A DNA stretch of 44,483 bases from JBGTGG01 sp041746855 (GCA_041746855.1 JBGTGG010000310.1:1-44483), one strand, 5' to 3'; shown: positions 9,501 through 17,307, counted from the stretch's first letter. A program made the numbers and translations. The notes: generated by a model not told the origin, from the letters alone.

Positions 9501-10538
9501 ACACTTCCTTATTACCGGGATGGTGTTCGTAATCGTGAGATCAAGCGGAAACACATGTTGCTATATCCGGACTATATGGATGGTTGGTTTAGCAATACGT
9601 ATCATACCGATTTGTTTTTTCAGTATTTGCATACCAATAATTTAATTGAACAATTGTTTACGGAAACAGAAGATCTTGACCTCCTTCACTTGTGGTTGGC
9701 CAAAGCATACGAAGTTCAACCGTTTGCTCAGGATATTACTTTTGATAATGATTATTCAATTACAGTGCAAATATTGATGTCTATTCTTTCCGTGGTTGAT
9801 ACGCATGCAAAAGGAAAAGATTTTGACCGAAACTTGATTTACTTACTGTTGGCGAACAAAGCCTTTTCATTGGGTGATCAGGAAACAGGATTTAAGTATC
9901 ACGCTTTGTTTGATCAATCTTCAATAAGTCGTTCTTCTGATCGCTATGAATATCTGGAGAAGACTTTCTTCTTTAATCAAATGAAAGATTTGTGTATGCA
10001 GCTGGCCGGGGTAGGTGCATATACCCAAGCGGAGCAACTAGCAGAAAATTTTGAAGTCGAGCACGAGAAAGTTTTTGCCTATCTTTTTATGGCGGATCAG
10101 ATTTTTCAAAATGGTGATCCGATGGCTTTCGTTTACTTGGACTCAGCATTTAAAAAGGCGGAAGCGGTGGACATAAATCAATTTAATTTTGGGGCTTTCC
10201 AGTCATTGGATTTTCGATATAATATGCTTTATATCCTGGGGAGAATAGGAGGTAAGCAAGTAAATCAAAAAATGATGGATACCTATCGTGAATTTCTTGA
10301 AGGAGCAAAGCCCTATGCACTTTTCTTTATGATGCTTGGTATTGGGGATGAGGGCAATCTTTATCGTGCGTATGCATCCATTCCATCGACATTAACAGAA
10401 AGTGAGGATGTGATGACGCGTTTTGCAATCTTATTGCAGGCAGCAAGAAAAAGGGAAAACCTGACACGAAATGAATGGTCGCCCATGGATCGTTTTTTTA
10501 TTCAGGATTTGTATTACGTATTTTATAAACCTGTATAA
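6513..10538 (+). CDS. nSTAND1 P-loop NTPase with central transmembrane helix (copy B)
   Basis: This 1341-residue paralogue of the preceding gene has the same ICPYTGLRSF signature, Walker A GASGEGKS, Walker B LMILVDQFEEFF, the MRSDYIGQC segment and one transmembrane helix (about 563-580, RIASVFAIIIMMALSAFY). The NTPase halves align almost without gaps and are very similar. The regions after the helix have diverged strongly and share little beyond length and helical character. It can start at ATG 6513 or ATG 6519, overlapping the upstream stop by 14 or 8 bases; both start just before the signature. The pair looks like a tandem duplication in which the switch was kept and the probable periplasmic sensor changed. 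Its role is inferred from the STAND class (NTP-driven signal switches, often in conflict or cell-death systems). Confidence 0.85.
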   Translation: MKMSSSSTICPYTGLRSFTEDESIYFKGRDPQIDQLSSLLEKNKFLMVTGASGEGKSSLIYAGLVPNARAGFFKAKFSNWVVADFRPERNPVGNMATALADKLGYPKSTVTTELQRGFSSLIDLYTNSPFYIADEELKDATIIRKREAANLMILVDQFEEFFTNPENFFNEVPSQDSQIVVNLLLETARIALSKNIPIYIVCTMRSDYIGQCSAFRGLPEYIGFSQFFVPRLKRKDLKQVIEEPAILSGNRITQRLIERVVYDLSDGIDQLPILQHAMSQIWLAAAGEEMDLIHYAMVGGMAVEELPDADHKQFNTWLQKQPEFRKRYHTQPGLQKVIEIHASVLYEQAWERSRLESTNSDLSNQEAKRIVAITFACLTKIDNSRAVRNRMTLREITEIVNQPGITTKEVGSVINIYREDGNSFIRPFKTDGPTSHELTPDTVLDITHESLIRNWNKLNEWAATEFDFYSTYLDLKKQLDRWIASGKSSSYLLPIGPLSYFENWYQECKPNAGWIKRYTEVAPKAEASNQTASKILTDIQGFLKRSARMVMVTRAFMKYGPQRIASVFAIIIMMALSAFYWYDAEQKQNDKVVEKVRGELAVLVKSEEVGTQFKAFHILVSERLEPGFIQNYFTNLAGEERISQATETYKQLLEINKKDKSATKAALVDIILREFEAQNLNVSNASFLLGEVNKLITQLAYDEYYNPSPQAQANLVRATQIGYSLVAEILKDKASYQVSLGTEMNYAIQNWLTFGEVDANKIQALLNILSPIGGGKEIFQIYYPKGSYEINGRVPNDYNGGYHTVASLYAALGEVDNIVWCFDQMRSTGQDEYFIGSLFNNYNHVLGILYQFGYGEKRKSMIDWLAANYESDTPLTVHRNSFIRAGYISHLYIINIEKNSLRSYKGYFYPNLCLADRAVFEGLAAGYEQEILKVADVNERNYLLALNYKRKAMFEDKYNFDREIKSDTTKLNKLLALSIEHYRRIDPQYLQETVPVTLPYYRDGVRNREIKRKHMLLYPDYMDGWFSNTYHTDLFFQYLHTNNLIEQLFTETEDLDLLHLWLAKAYEVQPFAQDITFDNDYSITVQILMSILSVVDTHAKGKDFDRNLIYLLLANKAFSLGDQETGFKYHALFDQSSISRSSDRYEYLEKTFFFNQMKDLCMQLAGVGAYTQAEQLAENFEVEHEKVFAYLFMADQIFQNGDPMAFVYLDSAFKKAEAVDINQFNFGAFQSLDFRYNMLYILGRIGGKQVNQKMMDTYREFLEGAKPYALFFMMLGIGDEGNLYRAYASIPSTLTESEDVMTRFAILLQAARKRENLTRNEWSPMDRFFIQDLYYVFYKPV

Positions 10539-11350
10539 TGAGACGTTATAACACACTCTATTACTTGCTGATTGTACTCCTGATCATGGGTACGTTCGCG
10601 TCTATGGCACAGAATGGGTATGGCGCGCATGTAATAGGATTCGTTTCAATAACCTTTGGTGTTTTGTTTTTACTGCAACTTTATCAGAGTTTCAGTTTAG
10701 TGCCCACCGTATCGGTTCGCCTAAATCAACTTGAGTTTCTTGGACTCGCTGCACTCAGCATCATCATGTCTTTTCGGGTGTTCTTTATTCACTTTGATTA
10801 TGTCGAGCTCTTGTTTGTTGTGGGAGGTTGTATTGTTATTATCGCTTACATTATTCGTTTATGGCGAAGGTTGGTGGATCAAAAAGAAAAGAACATAAAA
10901 CTTACGCTTTTGATAATATGCTATTATCTAAGTATTATCATATTTTTAGTTTCGATGGTAACGGTTCCTTTTACACCTTCATTGGCAGAACCTTTTGGTG
11001 TCGTTGGGTTTGGATTGCTGCTCCTCTTTTTTCTTCTGTCCCTGGTGTTCAATCCACTTGTTCTCATGGGTGAAAACACAACTTCCTTTAGATTGGTTAC
11101 CCAGTTAAAAGATCGCTCCGTTCTTTTGTTGTCATTGTTTTTTTTATTTACGGTTTATATGGGCCTTACAAAAATTGAAGTCTTGCCGAAAATGTACTCA
11201 GATGAATTTCCGCAAGAATATTATGAGCTGATCAACCACGCTGAAATGGGATTGGAAAAACCCGTGGATGGAGTGTACAAGCATGAACGGTTCAAGGAAT
11301 ACTATGATTTGTTTGTGACACGCCACGGAAAAAGTACCCCAACCAAATAA
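10538..11350 (+). CDS. Polytopic membrane protein of the TIR-STAND operon
   Basis: The protein has 270 residues and about seven hydrophobic helices (near 8-25, 31-52, 65-86, 88-108, 120-143, 153-178 and 194-213). A charged tail of about 57 residues with many Tyr, Glu and Lys follows. I do not recognise a family. Its ATG shares one base with the TAA of copy B (TAATG), so translation is very probably coupled and the protein belongs to the same system. Because the two STAND proteins each cross the membrane, this protein may dock or anchor them, or act as a membrane effector. That role is inference. Confidence 0.75.
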   Translation: MRRYNTLYYLLIVLLIMGTFASMAQNGYGAHVIGFVSITFGVLFLLQLYQSFSLVPTVSVRLNQLEFLGLAALSIIMSFRVFFIHFDYVELLFVVGGCIVIIAYIIRLWRRLVDQKEKNIKLTLLIICYYLSIIIFLVSMVTVPFTPSLAEPFGVVGFGLLLLFFLLSLVFNPLVLMGENTTSFRLVTQLKDRSVLLLSLFFLFTVYMGLTKIEVLPKMYSDEFPQEYYELINHAEMGLEKPVDGVYKHERFKEYYDLFVTRHGKSTPTK

Positions 11351-11400
11351 ATTAAGAGAGCTCACCTGAAGAGTATTCACTTATTGAAAAACAAGAAGGG

Positions 11401-11425
11401 AAGTGCACTTCAACACTTTTTTTTT
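11401..11425 (+). terminator. Possible terminator after the TIR-STAND operon
   Basis: AAGTG (11401-11405) can pair with CACTT (11414-11418) around an 8-base loop, followed by a run of T to 11425. The stem is short, so this is a weak intrinsic terminator, but its place 50 bases after the last stop codon fits. Confidence 0.4.
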
Positions 11426-11595
11426 AGGATACTTTTCTGAGATGGATTCCTGCAATCGCTCATTTTTCAATCAAGCGCTGGATATCTCGCGCCATCTAAT
11501 CTCTTTCCTTACAAATTTAAGATTTTGATTTGTGTATAAAACAACGGTTGTCATTTTGAACGCTTAAAATTGAAACATTTCGAAATGGATATTCC

Positions 11596-11683
11596 AATGT
11601 TACGCGAATGTTAAGAAGCCCAATGTTAATATTATGTTACTGTTAAATTACTAAATCATTAATTGAATGTTAAGATATTATTA
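11596..11683 (+). promoter_or_regulatory. Pho-box-like direct repeats upstream of the porin
   Basis: AATGTTA occurs as pairs of 7-mers separated by exactly 4 bp. Box 1 is AATGTTA-CGCG-AATGTTA (11596-11613). Box 2 is AATGTTA-ATAT-TATGTTA (11622-11639). Box 3 is AATGTTA-AGAT-ATTATTA (11666-11683) and is less perfect. Two 7-mers with a 4-bp gap is the geometry of the enterobacterial PhoB box (there with a TGTCA core). The site precedes a phosphate porin and the pst operon, so I infer binding by a PhoB-type regulator. The rest of the 11351-11803 spacer shows only the possible terminator and a possible -7 element. Confidence 0.65.
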
Positions 11684-11684
11684 A

Positions 11685-11692
11685 TTTCTTTG
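11685..11692 (+). promoter_or_regulatory. Probable -7 element of the porin gene
   Basis: TTTCTTTG has one mismatch to TAnnTTTG and begins two bases after Pho-like box 3. No -33 TTTG sits at the right distance, as expected for an activator-dependent promoter. It implies a leader of about 100 bases. Confidence 0.4.
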
Positions 11693-11803
11693 CCCAAGCT
11701 TTAGATATCAGTCATTTAAATACCTTAAAGTCAATCAGTTACAAATTGATCCGAATTTTATTTGGGATTAGTTTAGAAAAGTAAACTTATAAGTTGAGAA
11801 GGA

Positions 11804-13033
11804 ATGTTTAAGAAAAATTTGATTTCGTTTTTAATACTGATTTTTTCCATCACCGGTACGAATGCGCAGCAAACATCAGATGAAAAAACTGAGTCCAAAG
11901 AACAAACTCCCCCACCAGCCAGAAAGTGGTTTGAGTCAATCAATATACGTGGGTACGTGCAAGCGCGCTACAATCGCTTACTGGAGACCAACCCTGATTT
12001 GAAATGTGAGCAATGTGATAAAAGTTGGGGAGATGATGGTGGATTCTTTTTAAGACGAACCCGGGTTATTCTTTTCGGGCAGATCTCGAAGCGTATCTAT
12101 TTCTATATCCAACCCGATTTTGCCAGTTCGGCCTCCGCCACGGGCTTGCACTTCGTGCAACTGCGGGATGCGTACTTTGATATCGGATTTGACAACGACA
12201 ATGAGTTTCGGGTTCGGGTAGGGCAAAGCAAGGTTCCCTATGGTTTTGAGAATATGCAATCAAGCCAAAACCGCCTACCATTGGATCGGAATGACGGCTT
12301 GAACAGTGCAGTCGCAAATGAACGGGATATTGGAGTATTCTTTTATTGGGCGCCAGCGGAAAAGCGCAAGTTGTTTTCTGATTTAGTGCGCGATGGCTTG
12401 AAGGGATCAGGTGATTATGGAGTCTTTGCTCTGGGTGCATACAATGGACAGACTGCAAATAAACCGGAATTGAATAACGAACTTCATGTGGTAACCCGCT
12501 TCACCTATCCAATGGTGTTGGGCAATCAAATTATCGAACCTGGAATTCAAGCATATACTGGCCAATATGTTATTCCCAATGAATTAGCGTTGGGGGTTAA
12601 AACCAATGCTGATCGAAACTACCTTGATCAACGTGCCGCTGCCACCTTTGTACTTTATCCCAAGCCCTTTGGTATTCAGGCTGAGTACACAATTGGAAGA
12701 GGCCCACAATATGATAAGGCAACTGATTCTATTGCGGTGAAAAATCTGCATGGAGGGTACGCTACCTTATCCTACATGATCAAAACAAAGGGGAATCAAA
12801 TTTTTATTCCTTTCACCCGCGCACAATATTATAATGGAGGCAAAAAGCATGAATTGAATGCGCGTAGTTATAATGTTACCGAATTTGAATTGGGAATGGA
12901 GTGGCAGCCATCTAAATTTTTTGAATTGGTAGTGATGTATACGCTTTCTTCCAGAAGATTTGAAGATTCACTGAAGCCAAACAATTTACAAGAGGGGCGT
13001 TTGCTGCGATTGCAGGCACAGATAAACTTCTAG
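11804..13033 (+). CDS. Phosphate-selective porin, OprO/OprP family
   Basis: The protein has 409 residues with a signal peptide (about 1-21, cleaved after TNAQ), a short acidic and proline-rich linker, and then a beta-barrel starting INIRGYVQARYNR. FFLRRTRVILFGQISKRIYFYIQPDF and the later VGQSKVPYGFEN..QSSQNRLPLDR patterns are typical of OprO/OprP porins in Bacteroidota, and the last residues RLQAQINF form a closing strand. It should be a trimeric outer-membrane channel for phosphate or polyphosphate. It lies 105 bp upstream of pstS and behind a Pho-like box array, which fits induction by phosphate limitation. Family members vary in selectivity, so phosphate as substrate rests mostly on context. 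Confidence 0.85.
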   Translation: MFKKNLISFLILIFSITGTNAQQTSDEKTESKEQTPPPARKWFESINIRGYVQARYNRLLETNPDLKCEQCDKSWGDDGGFFLRRTRVILFGQISKRIYFYIQPDFASSASATGLHFVQLRDAYFDIGFDNDNEFRVRVGQSKVPYGFENMQSSQNRLPLDRNDGLNSAVANERDIGVFFYWAPAEKRKLFSDLVRDGLKGSGDYGVFALGAYNGQTANKPELNNELHVVTRFTYPMVLGNQIIEPGIQAYTGQYVIPNELALGVKTNADRNYLDQRAAATFVLYPKPFGIQAEYTIGRGPQYDKATDSIAVKNLHGGYATLSYMIKTKGNQIFIPFTRAQYYNGGKKHELNARSYNVTEFELGMEWQPSKFFELVVMYTLSSRRFEDSLKPNNLQEGRLLRLQAQINF

Positions 13034-13060
13034 TCTGTAATTTAGTTCGAGGTCAGAATT

Positions 13061-13078
13061 TAACATTGGGATAATATT
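13061..13078 (-). promoter_or_regulatory. Pho-like box upstream of pstS (inverted)
   Basis: On the minus strand this reads AATATTA-TCCC-AATGTTA: the same 7-mer pair and 4-bp gap as upstream of the porin, in reverse orientation. It lies 29 bp before the -7 element of pstS. Confidence 0.45.
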
Positions 13079-13107
13079 GGTTCCCCGTTAAGGGACTGGT
13101 TTTCACT

Positions 13108-13115
13108 TAGCTTTG
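13108..13115 (+). promoter_or_regulatory. -7 element of the pst operon
   Basis: TAGCTTTG is a perfect TAnnTTTG element 23 bp before the pstS start. No good -33 TTTG precedes it at 17-23 bp, again consistent with activator dependence. It suggests that pstSCAB-phoU can be transcribed separately from the porin. Confidence 0.55.
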
Positions 13116-13138
13116 TACGAAATTTAAGAATTAACAAT

Positions 13139-14101
13139 ATGCTTCGCATTTCAGCGTGTTTTTCAACGTTTGCTCTTTTCTTTACCCTTTTTGCTTGCGG
13201 ATCAAATTCAACGGACTCCACAGTAGGTACACTCAGCGGAGAGATTAAAATTGATGGGTCCAGTACCGTCTATCCAATAACGGAAGCCATCGCTGAGGAA
13301 TTTCGGGCAAGTTACCCCAAAGTAAGGGTTTCGGTAGGTGTATCTGGAACAGGCGGTGGGTTTCAAAAATTCTCACGAAATGAAACCGATATCAATGACG
13401 CCTCCAGACCTATTAAAGCGGGTGAGCAACAAGCTTGTAAAGACAATAACATAGAATATTTGGAATTGAAAGTTGCGATCGATGGCCTTGCCGTGTTGAT
13501 CAACAAAAGCAATGATTGGGTAGATCATTTTACGGTTGAAGAACTAAAGAAGATTTGGGAACCTGCTGCTCAAGGAAAGATCACCAACTGGAATCAAATC
13601 CGGGAAGGATGGCCCGACAAGCCTTTCAATCTATATGGCCCTGGAGTTGCCTCTGGAACGTACGATTATTTTACAGAAGCAATTGTAGGAGAGAGTGGAT
13701 CAAGCCGTGGTGATTATACCGCGAGTGAAGATGATAATGTCTTGGTACAAGGCATTGCCGGTGATAAAAATGCACTTGGCTTTTTTGGTCTAGCATATTA
13801 CGAAGAAAACCATGATATGCTTAAATTGGTGGGCGTTGATAATGGCTCAGGTGTCATCTTGCCCACAAGCGAAACAGTAAAGGATGGAAGTTATTCACCC
13901 CTTTCTCGTCCGGTGTTTGTGTATGTGAACAGCGAAGCTGCCAAGCGGGAAGAGGTTGTCATGTTTGTAAATTTTTATTTGGATAATGCAGCCACCCTTG
14001 TTCCGGATGTTGGGTATATAGCCCTTCCTACTGAAGAGTATCAAAATGGAAAGTCTGCTTTTGCTACTTTCTCAAGCAAAAAAACGATCACGAAGAATTG
14101 A
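13139..14101 (+). CDS. pstS: Phosphate ABC transporter substrate-binding lipoprotein PstS
   Basis: The protein has 320 residues. The N terminus is a lipoprotein signal with lipobox LFAC (Cys about 20). The mature part has IKIDGSSTVYPITEAIAEEF, SGTGGGFQKF and the GPGVASGTYDYF loop, the usual phosphate-contacting segments of the PstS family. It binds phosphate at the outer face of the inner membrane and delivers it to PstCAB. It is the first gene of pstSCAB-phoU. Thirty-five bases separate it from pstC, with a small hairpin in between that may keep pstS expression above that of the permease genes. Confidence 0.95.
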   Translation: MLRISACFSTFALFFTLFACGSNSTDSTVGTLSGEIKIDGSSTVYPITEAIAEEFRASYPKVRVSVGVSGTGGGFQKFSRNETDINDASRPIKAGEQQACKDNNIEYLELKVAIDGLAVLINKSNDWVDHFTVEELKKIWEPAAQGKITNWNQIREGWPDKPFNLYGPGVASGTYDYFTEAIVGESGSSRGDYTASEDDNVLVQGIAGDKNALGFFGLAYYEENHDMLKLVGVDNGSGVILPTSETVKDGSYSPLSRPVFVYVNSEAAKREEVVMFVNFYLDNAATLVPDVGYIALPTEEYQNGKSAFATFSSKKTITKN

Positions 14102-14104
14102 TAG

Positions 14105-14118
14105 GCCTGGAACCAGGC
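14105..14118 (+). repeat. Intercistronic hairpin between pstS and pstC
   Basis: GCCTGG (14105-14110) and CCAGGC (14113-14118) form a perfect inverted repeat 4 bp after the pstS stop, with no T run. In the RNA it could protect the pstS 3' end or cause partial attenuation. Confidence 0.5.
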
Positions 14119-14136
14119 AATGTTCAATAATCAACT

Positions 14137-15015
14137 TTGAAAAAGTACACCGAAAAAGTAATTGAAGGAGGGCTGGCGTTTAGCGCGTTGCTCACCATTT
14201 TAGTTACGGTTGGAATTATTTATGTACTCTTTTCGGAGTCGCTTTCTTTTTTTTCTGAAGTATCGTTGTGGGATTTTCTAACCGATACAGAATGGACTCC
14301 ACTATTTACGCAAAAGCATTATGGCATCCTTCCGCTTTTAACGGGAACGTTGCTAACAACCGGTATTGCCATTGCAACGGCCATGCCTTTCGGTTTGATT
14401 ATCGCCATTTATTTAAGTGAGTATGCTCCTAAAGGTTTACGGAAGCGTGTAAAACCGATGATGGAGATACTGGCCGCCATCCCTACCGTTGTGTATGGCT
14501 TTTTTGCGCTAACAGTTGTCACTCCCTGGTTGCAATCTTTTATTCCAGGTGTTGATACGTTCAATGCTTTATCTGCTGGATTGGTGATGGGGATTATGAT
14601 CACGCCTATGGTTTCTTCGTTGAGTGAGGATGCCATGTTTGCTGTACCCAAGTCATTGCGTGAAGCTTCTTTTGGAATGGGAGCAACGCGATTTCAAACT
14701 GCCTTTAGAGTGATTGTCCCAGCTGCATCATCGGGGATTTTAGTTTCAATAATTTTAGCAATCGCGCGTGCTATTGGTGAAACGATGGTGGTAGCAGTAG
14801 CGGCTGGTCAACAACCTGTGCTCACACTTGATCCACGTCAGGGGGTTGAAACAATAACAGCATTCATTGTACAAGTAAGTTTAGGTGATGTTCAACATGG
14901 ATCCGTTGAATACAGAACTATTTTTGCTGCAGGTATGACGTTGTTCATTTTCACTTTTGCGCTCAATCATATTAGTTACTTTATTAAGAAGAAATTCCAG
15001 GAGAAGTATGAATAG
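14137..15015 (+). CDS. pstC: Phosphate ABC transporter permease PstC
   Basis: The protein has 292 residues and about six membrane helices. It has the binding-protein-dependent permease loop SLREASFGMGATRFQTAFRV and, after it, AIARAIGETMVV, both typical of PstC. It forms the phosphate channel with PstA. The start is a TTG at 14137: an in-frame TAA lies nine bases upstream and no ATG or GTG starts the conserved N terminus. Its stop overlaps the pstA start by 8 bases. Confidence 0.95.
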   Translation: MKKYTEKVIEGGLAFSALLTILVTVGIIYVLFSESLSFFSEVSLWDFLTDTEWTPLFTQKHYGILPLLTGTLLTTGIAIATAMPFGLIIAIYLSEYAPKGLRKRVKPMMEILAAIPTVVYGFFALTVVTPWLQSFIPGVDTFNALSAGLVMGIMITPMVSSLSEDAMFAVPKSLREASFGMGATRFQTAFRVIVPAASSGILVSIILAIARAIGETMVVAVAAGQQPVLTLDPRQGVETITAFIVQVSLGDVQHGSVEYRTIFAAGMTLFIFTFALNHISYFIKKKFQEKYE

Positions 15016-15865
15016 CCTAAAATTGAATCGGTTTATCGACACTGCATTTAAATATGTGGGCATCGGGTTCACTTCAATTTCATTGATTATACTCGGAATA
15101 TTTTTATATAATATTATTACAGAAGGGATTGCACGCATTGATTGGGATTTTCTTACCAGTCTTCCGTCACGAAAAGCAGAAAAGGCAGGGATACTAACAG
15201 CTTGGACAGGAACCGCATGGATACTGGGATTAACAGCAATTATTTCTATCCCTCTAGGTATTTCTGCAGGAGTGTATTTAGAAGAGTATGGAAAGAAAAG
15301 CCGGATCGCTTCGATTGTGGAAGTGAACATTGCAAACCTTGCCGGTGTTCCATCTATTATTTATGGGCTGCTAGGGCTCGAGATTTTTGTGCGCATGATG
15401 AATATGGGCAGCAGTATTTTGGCAGGATCATTTACGCTTGCCTTGCTCATATTGCCAGTGATCATTGTTGCAACACGAGAAGCACTAAAGGCTGTTCCTA
15501 AAACTTTGCGTGAAGCTTCTTATGGTTTGGGCGCTTCCAAATGGCAAACGATTTGGTATCAGGTCTTGCCAGCTTCGGCAGGAGGTATTCTTACCGGAAT
15601 AATCCTGGCATTGTCGCGCGCTATTGGTGAGACTGCACCGCTCATTGTTATCGGTGCACTGGCGTATGTTCCATTTGTACCACAAAGTCCGATGGACGAA
15701 TTTACCGTGTTGCCCATGCAGATTTTTAATTGGATATCACGTCCGCAGCACGAATTTCAGGTGAATGGTGCCGCTGCGATTATTGTTTTGCTGGCCATCA
15801 CCTTTGTAATGAATGGCATTGCGGTATACTTAAGAAATAAATGGCAAAGTCGTATAAATTGGTAG
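15008..15865 (+). CDS. pstA: Phosphate ABC transporter permease PstA
   Basis: The protein has 285 residues from the ATG at 15008, which sits in ATGAATAG and overlaps the pstC stop. A longer open frame reaches upstream to 14957, but that part would lie wholly inside pstC and adds a basic, unrelated peptide. Six membrane helices are visible, and the EAA-type loop reads TLREASYGLGASKWQTIWYQ followed by LSRAIGETAPL. It pairs with PstC in the inner membrane. A GGAG precedes the chosen start. Confidence 0.95.
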   Translation: MNSLKLNRFIDTAFKYVGIGFTSISLIILGIFLYNIITEGIARIDWDFLTSLPSRKAEKAGILTAWTGTAWILGLTAIISIPLGISAGVYLEEYGKKSRIASIVEVNIANLAGVPSIIYGLLGLEIFVRMMNMGSSILAGSFTLALLILPVIIVATREALKAVPKTLREASYGLGASKWQTIWYQVLPASAGGILTGIILALSRAIGETAPLIVIGALAYVPFVPQSPMDEFTVLPMQIFNWISRPQHEFQVNGAAAIIVLLAITFVMNGIAVYLRNKWQSRINW

Positions 15866-15868
15866 GGA

Positions 15869-16621
15869 ATGAAATTTATTGATGTAAACGAGGTAAACGC
15901 TTTTTATGGATCCAATCATGTATTGAAAGATATATCGATGGAGATAAAAGAAAATACCGTCACGGCATTTATTGGTCCATCAGGATGTGGAAAGTCAACG
16001 TTTCTACGGATGTTTAATCGCATGAACGACTACATTGATGGATTTCGGAAAGAAGGCGATATCCGCATTGATGGAAAGGATATTTATAAGAAAAGTGTAA
16101 AGATTGAAGAACTTCGCCAGGAAATAGGAATGGTTTTTCAGAAGCCAAATCCATTTCCAAAATCCATTTTCGAAAATGCAGCGTATGGTTTGAAGATCAT
16201 GGGGGTTCGCAATAAAAAGGAAATTCAGGAACGCGTAGAAAAATCTTTAAAGAAGGCTGCTTTGTGGGATGAAGTAAAAGATAAGCTGGATAAATCTGCA
16301 TACAGTTTATCAGGTGGGCAACAACAAAGGCTGTGTATTGCACGGGCCTTGGCGGTAAAGCCTTCTATCATTTTGATGGATGAACCGGCATCCGCACTGG
16401 ACCCGATTTCTACTTCAAAAATTGAAGAACTCATCACCGAATTGAAACTCCAGTATACAATCGTAATCGTTACGCACAACATGCAGCAGGCGGCACGCAT
16501 TAGTGACAAAACTGCTTTTTTTTATATGGGTGAATTAATTGAGTTCGGTAAAACATCACAAATTTTTACAACACCCAAGAACAAACAAACTGAAAATTAT
16601 GTGACTGGCCGCTTTGGTTAG
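15869..16621 (+). CDS. pstB: Phosphate ABC transporter ATP-binding protein PstB
   Basis: The protein has 250 residues, the usual PstB length. Walker A is GPSGCGKS, the Q-loop region is GMVFQKPNPFPKS, the signature is LSGGQQQR, Walker B is ILMDEPASALDP and the switch His lies in VTHNMQQA. FQKPNPFP is characteristic of PstB. It powers phosphate uptake through PstCA. It begins 3 bp after the pstA stop. Confidence 0.97.
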   Translation: MKFIDVNEVNAFYGSNHVLKDISMEIKENTVTAFIGPSGCGKSTFLRMFNRMNDYIDGFRKEGDIRIDGKDIYKKSVKIEELRQEIGMVFQKPNPFPKSIFENAAYGLKIMGVRNKKEIQERVEKSLKKAALWDEVKDKLDKSAYSLSGGQQQRLCIARALAVKPSIILMDEPASALDPISTSKIEELITELKLQYTIVIVTHNMQQAARISDKTAFFYMGELIEFGKTSQIFTTPKNKQTENYVTGRFG

Positions 16622-16632
16622 TATATTTGAAT

Positions 16633-17295
16633 ATGGTAACACTGGACCCGGAATTACAAACACTGAAGGCAAACCTGCTTGAAATGATTGATCTTACTAA
16701 AGATCAATTAACGAAATGCTTGCATGCCATTGAAACAAATGACCTCAGTGCAACAAAGGATGTTATCAAAAAGGAAGAACGTATCAATAACCTGGAATTG
16801 GACATCGATAAGGATTGTGAAAATATTTTGGCACTGCATAATCCGGTGGCCACCGATTTACGTTTTGTTTTAGCTGCATTAAAAATCAGCGCAAATCTTG
16901 AACGCATTGGTGACAACAGTAAGAACCTGGCAGACTTTATCAATAAAAATATCAAAAAATCAAATCTAGCGATCCTTTCAAATTTTAATGTAAACAGGAT
17001 GTTGCTGGTGGCAATCTCCATGATGGACGATATCCGTGAAGCCGTTCAACACGATAATGTTGAAATTGCAAAAAAGATAGCCAAGAAAGACGATGAGTTG
17101 GATGAGACCACCAAGAAGGCCTTAAAAGTTTCAACTAAACTTATCCAAGCCGATCCGAAAAATTCAACGTTGGTACTTAAGACCTATACCATTATCAGAA
17201 GACTGGAACGCATTGGCGATTATATCAAGAACATTGCAGAGGAAGTTGTGTTCCATCTTGATGCAAAGGTAATCAAGCACAAGAAAAGCAATTAA
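16633..17295 (+). CDS. phoU: Phosphate signalling/transport accessory protein PhoU
   Basis: The protein has 220 residues from ATG 16633; a TTG at 16627 would add two residues. It is all-helical with two PhoU repeats, each carrying the metal-cluster motif: the first has ISANLERIGDNSKNLADF, the second has RRLERIGDYIKNIAEEV. It links PstB to the histidine kinase that reports phosphate status. No phoR or phoB is present in the window. It ends 12 bp from the convergent TPR-SLOG gene, with no room for a separate terminator. Confidence 0.95.
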   Translation: MVTLDPELQTLKANLLEMIDLTKDQLTKCLHAIETNDLSATKDVIKKEERINNLELDIDKDCENILALHNPVATDLRFVLAALKISANLERIGDNSKNLADFINKNIKKSNLAILSNFNVNRMLLVAISMMDDIREAVQHDNVEIAKKIAKKDDELDETTKKALKVSTKLIQADPKNSTLVLKTYTIIRRLERIGDYIKNIAEEVVFHLDAKVIKHKKSN

Positions 17296-17307
17296 TCCCA
17301 CGTAGCG

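Noticed and set aside
11396..11412. Palindrome GAAGTGCACTTC as an operator
   Set aside because: It is short and overlaps the more likely terminator stem before the T run.
14957..15007. Longer N terminus for pstA
   Set aside because: The extra codons lie wholly within pstC and encode a basic peptide; the ATGAATAG overlap start gives the normal PstA length.
16622..16629. TATATTTG, a perfect -7 match just before phoU
   Set aside because: There is no -33 TTTG at 17-23 bp and the ATG follows within four bases; it lies in an operon junction and is probably chance.
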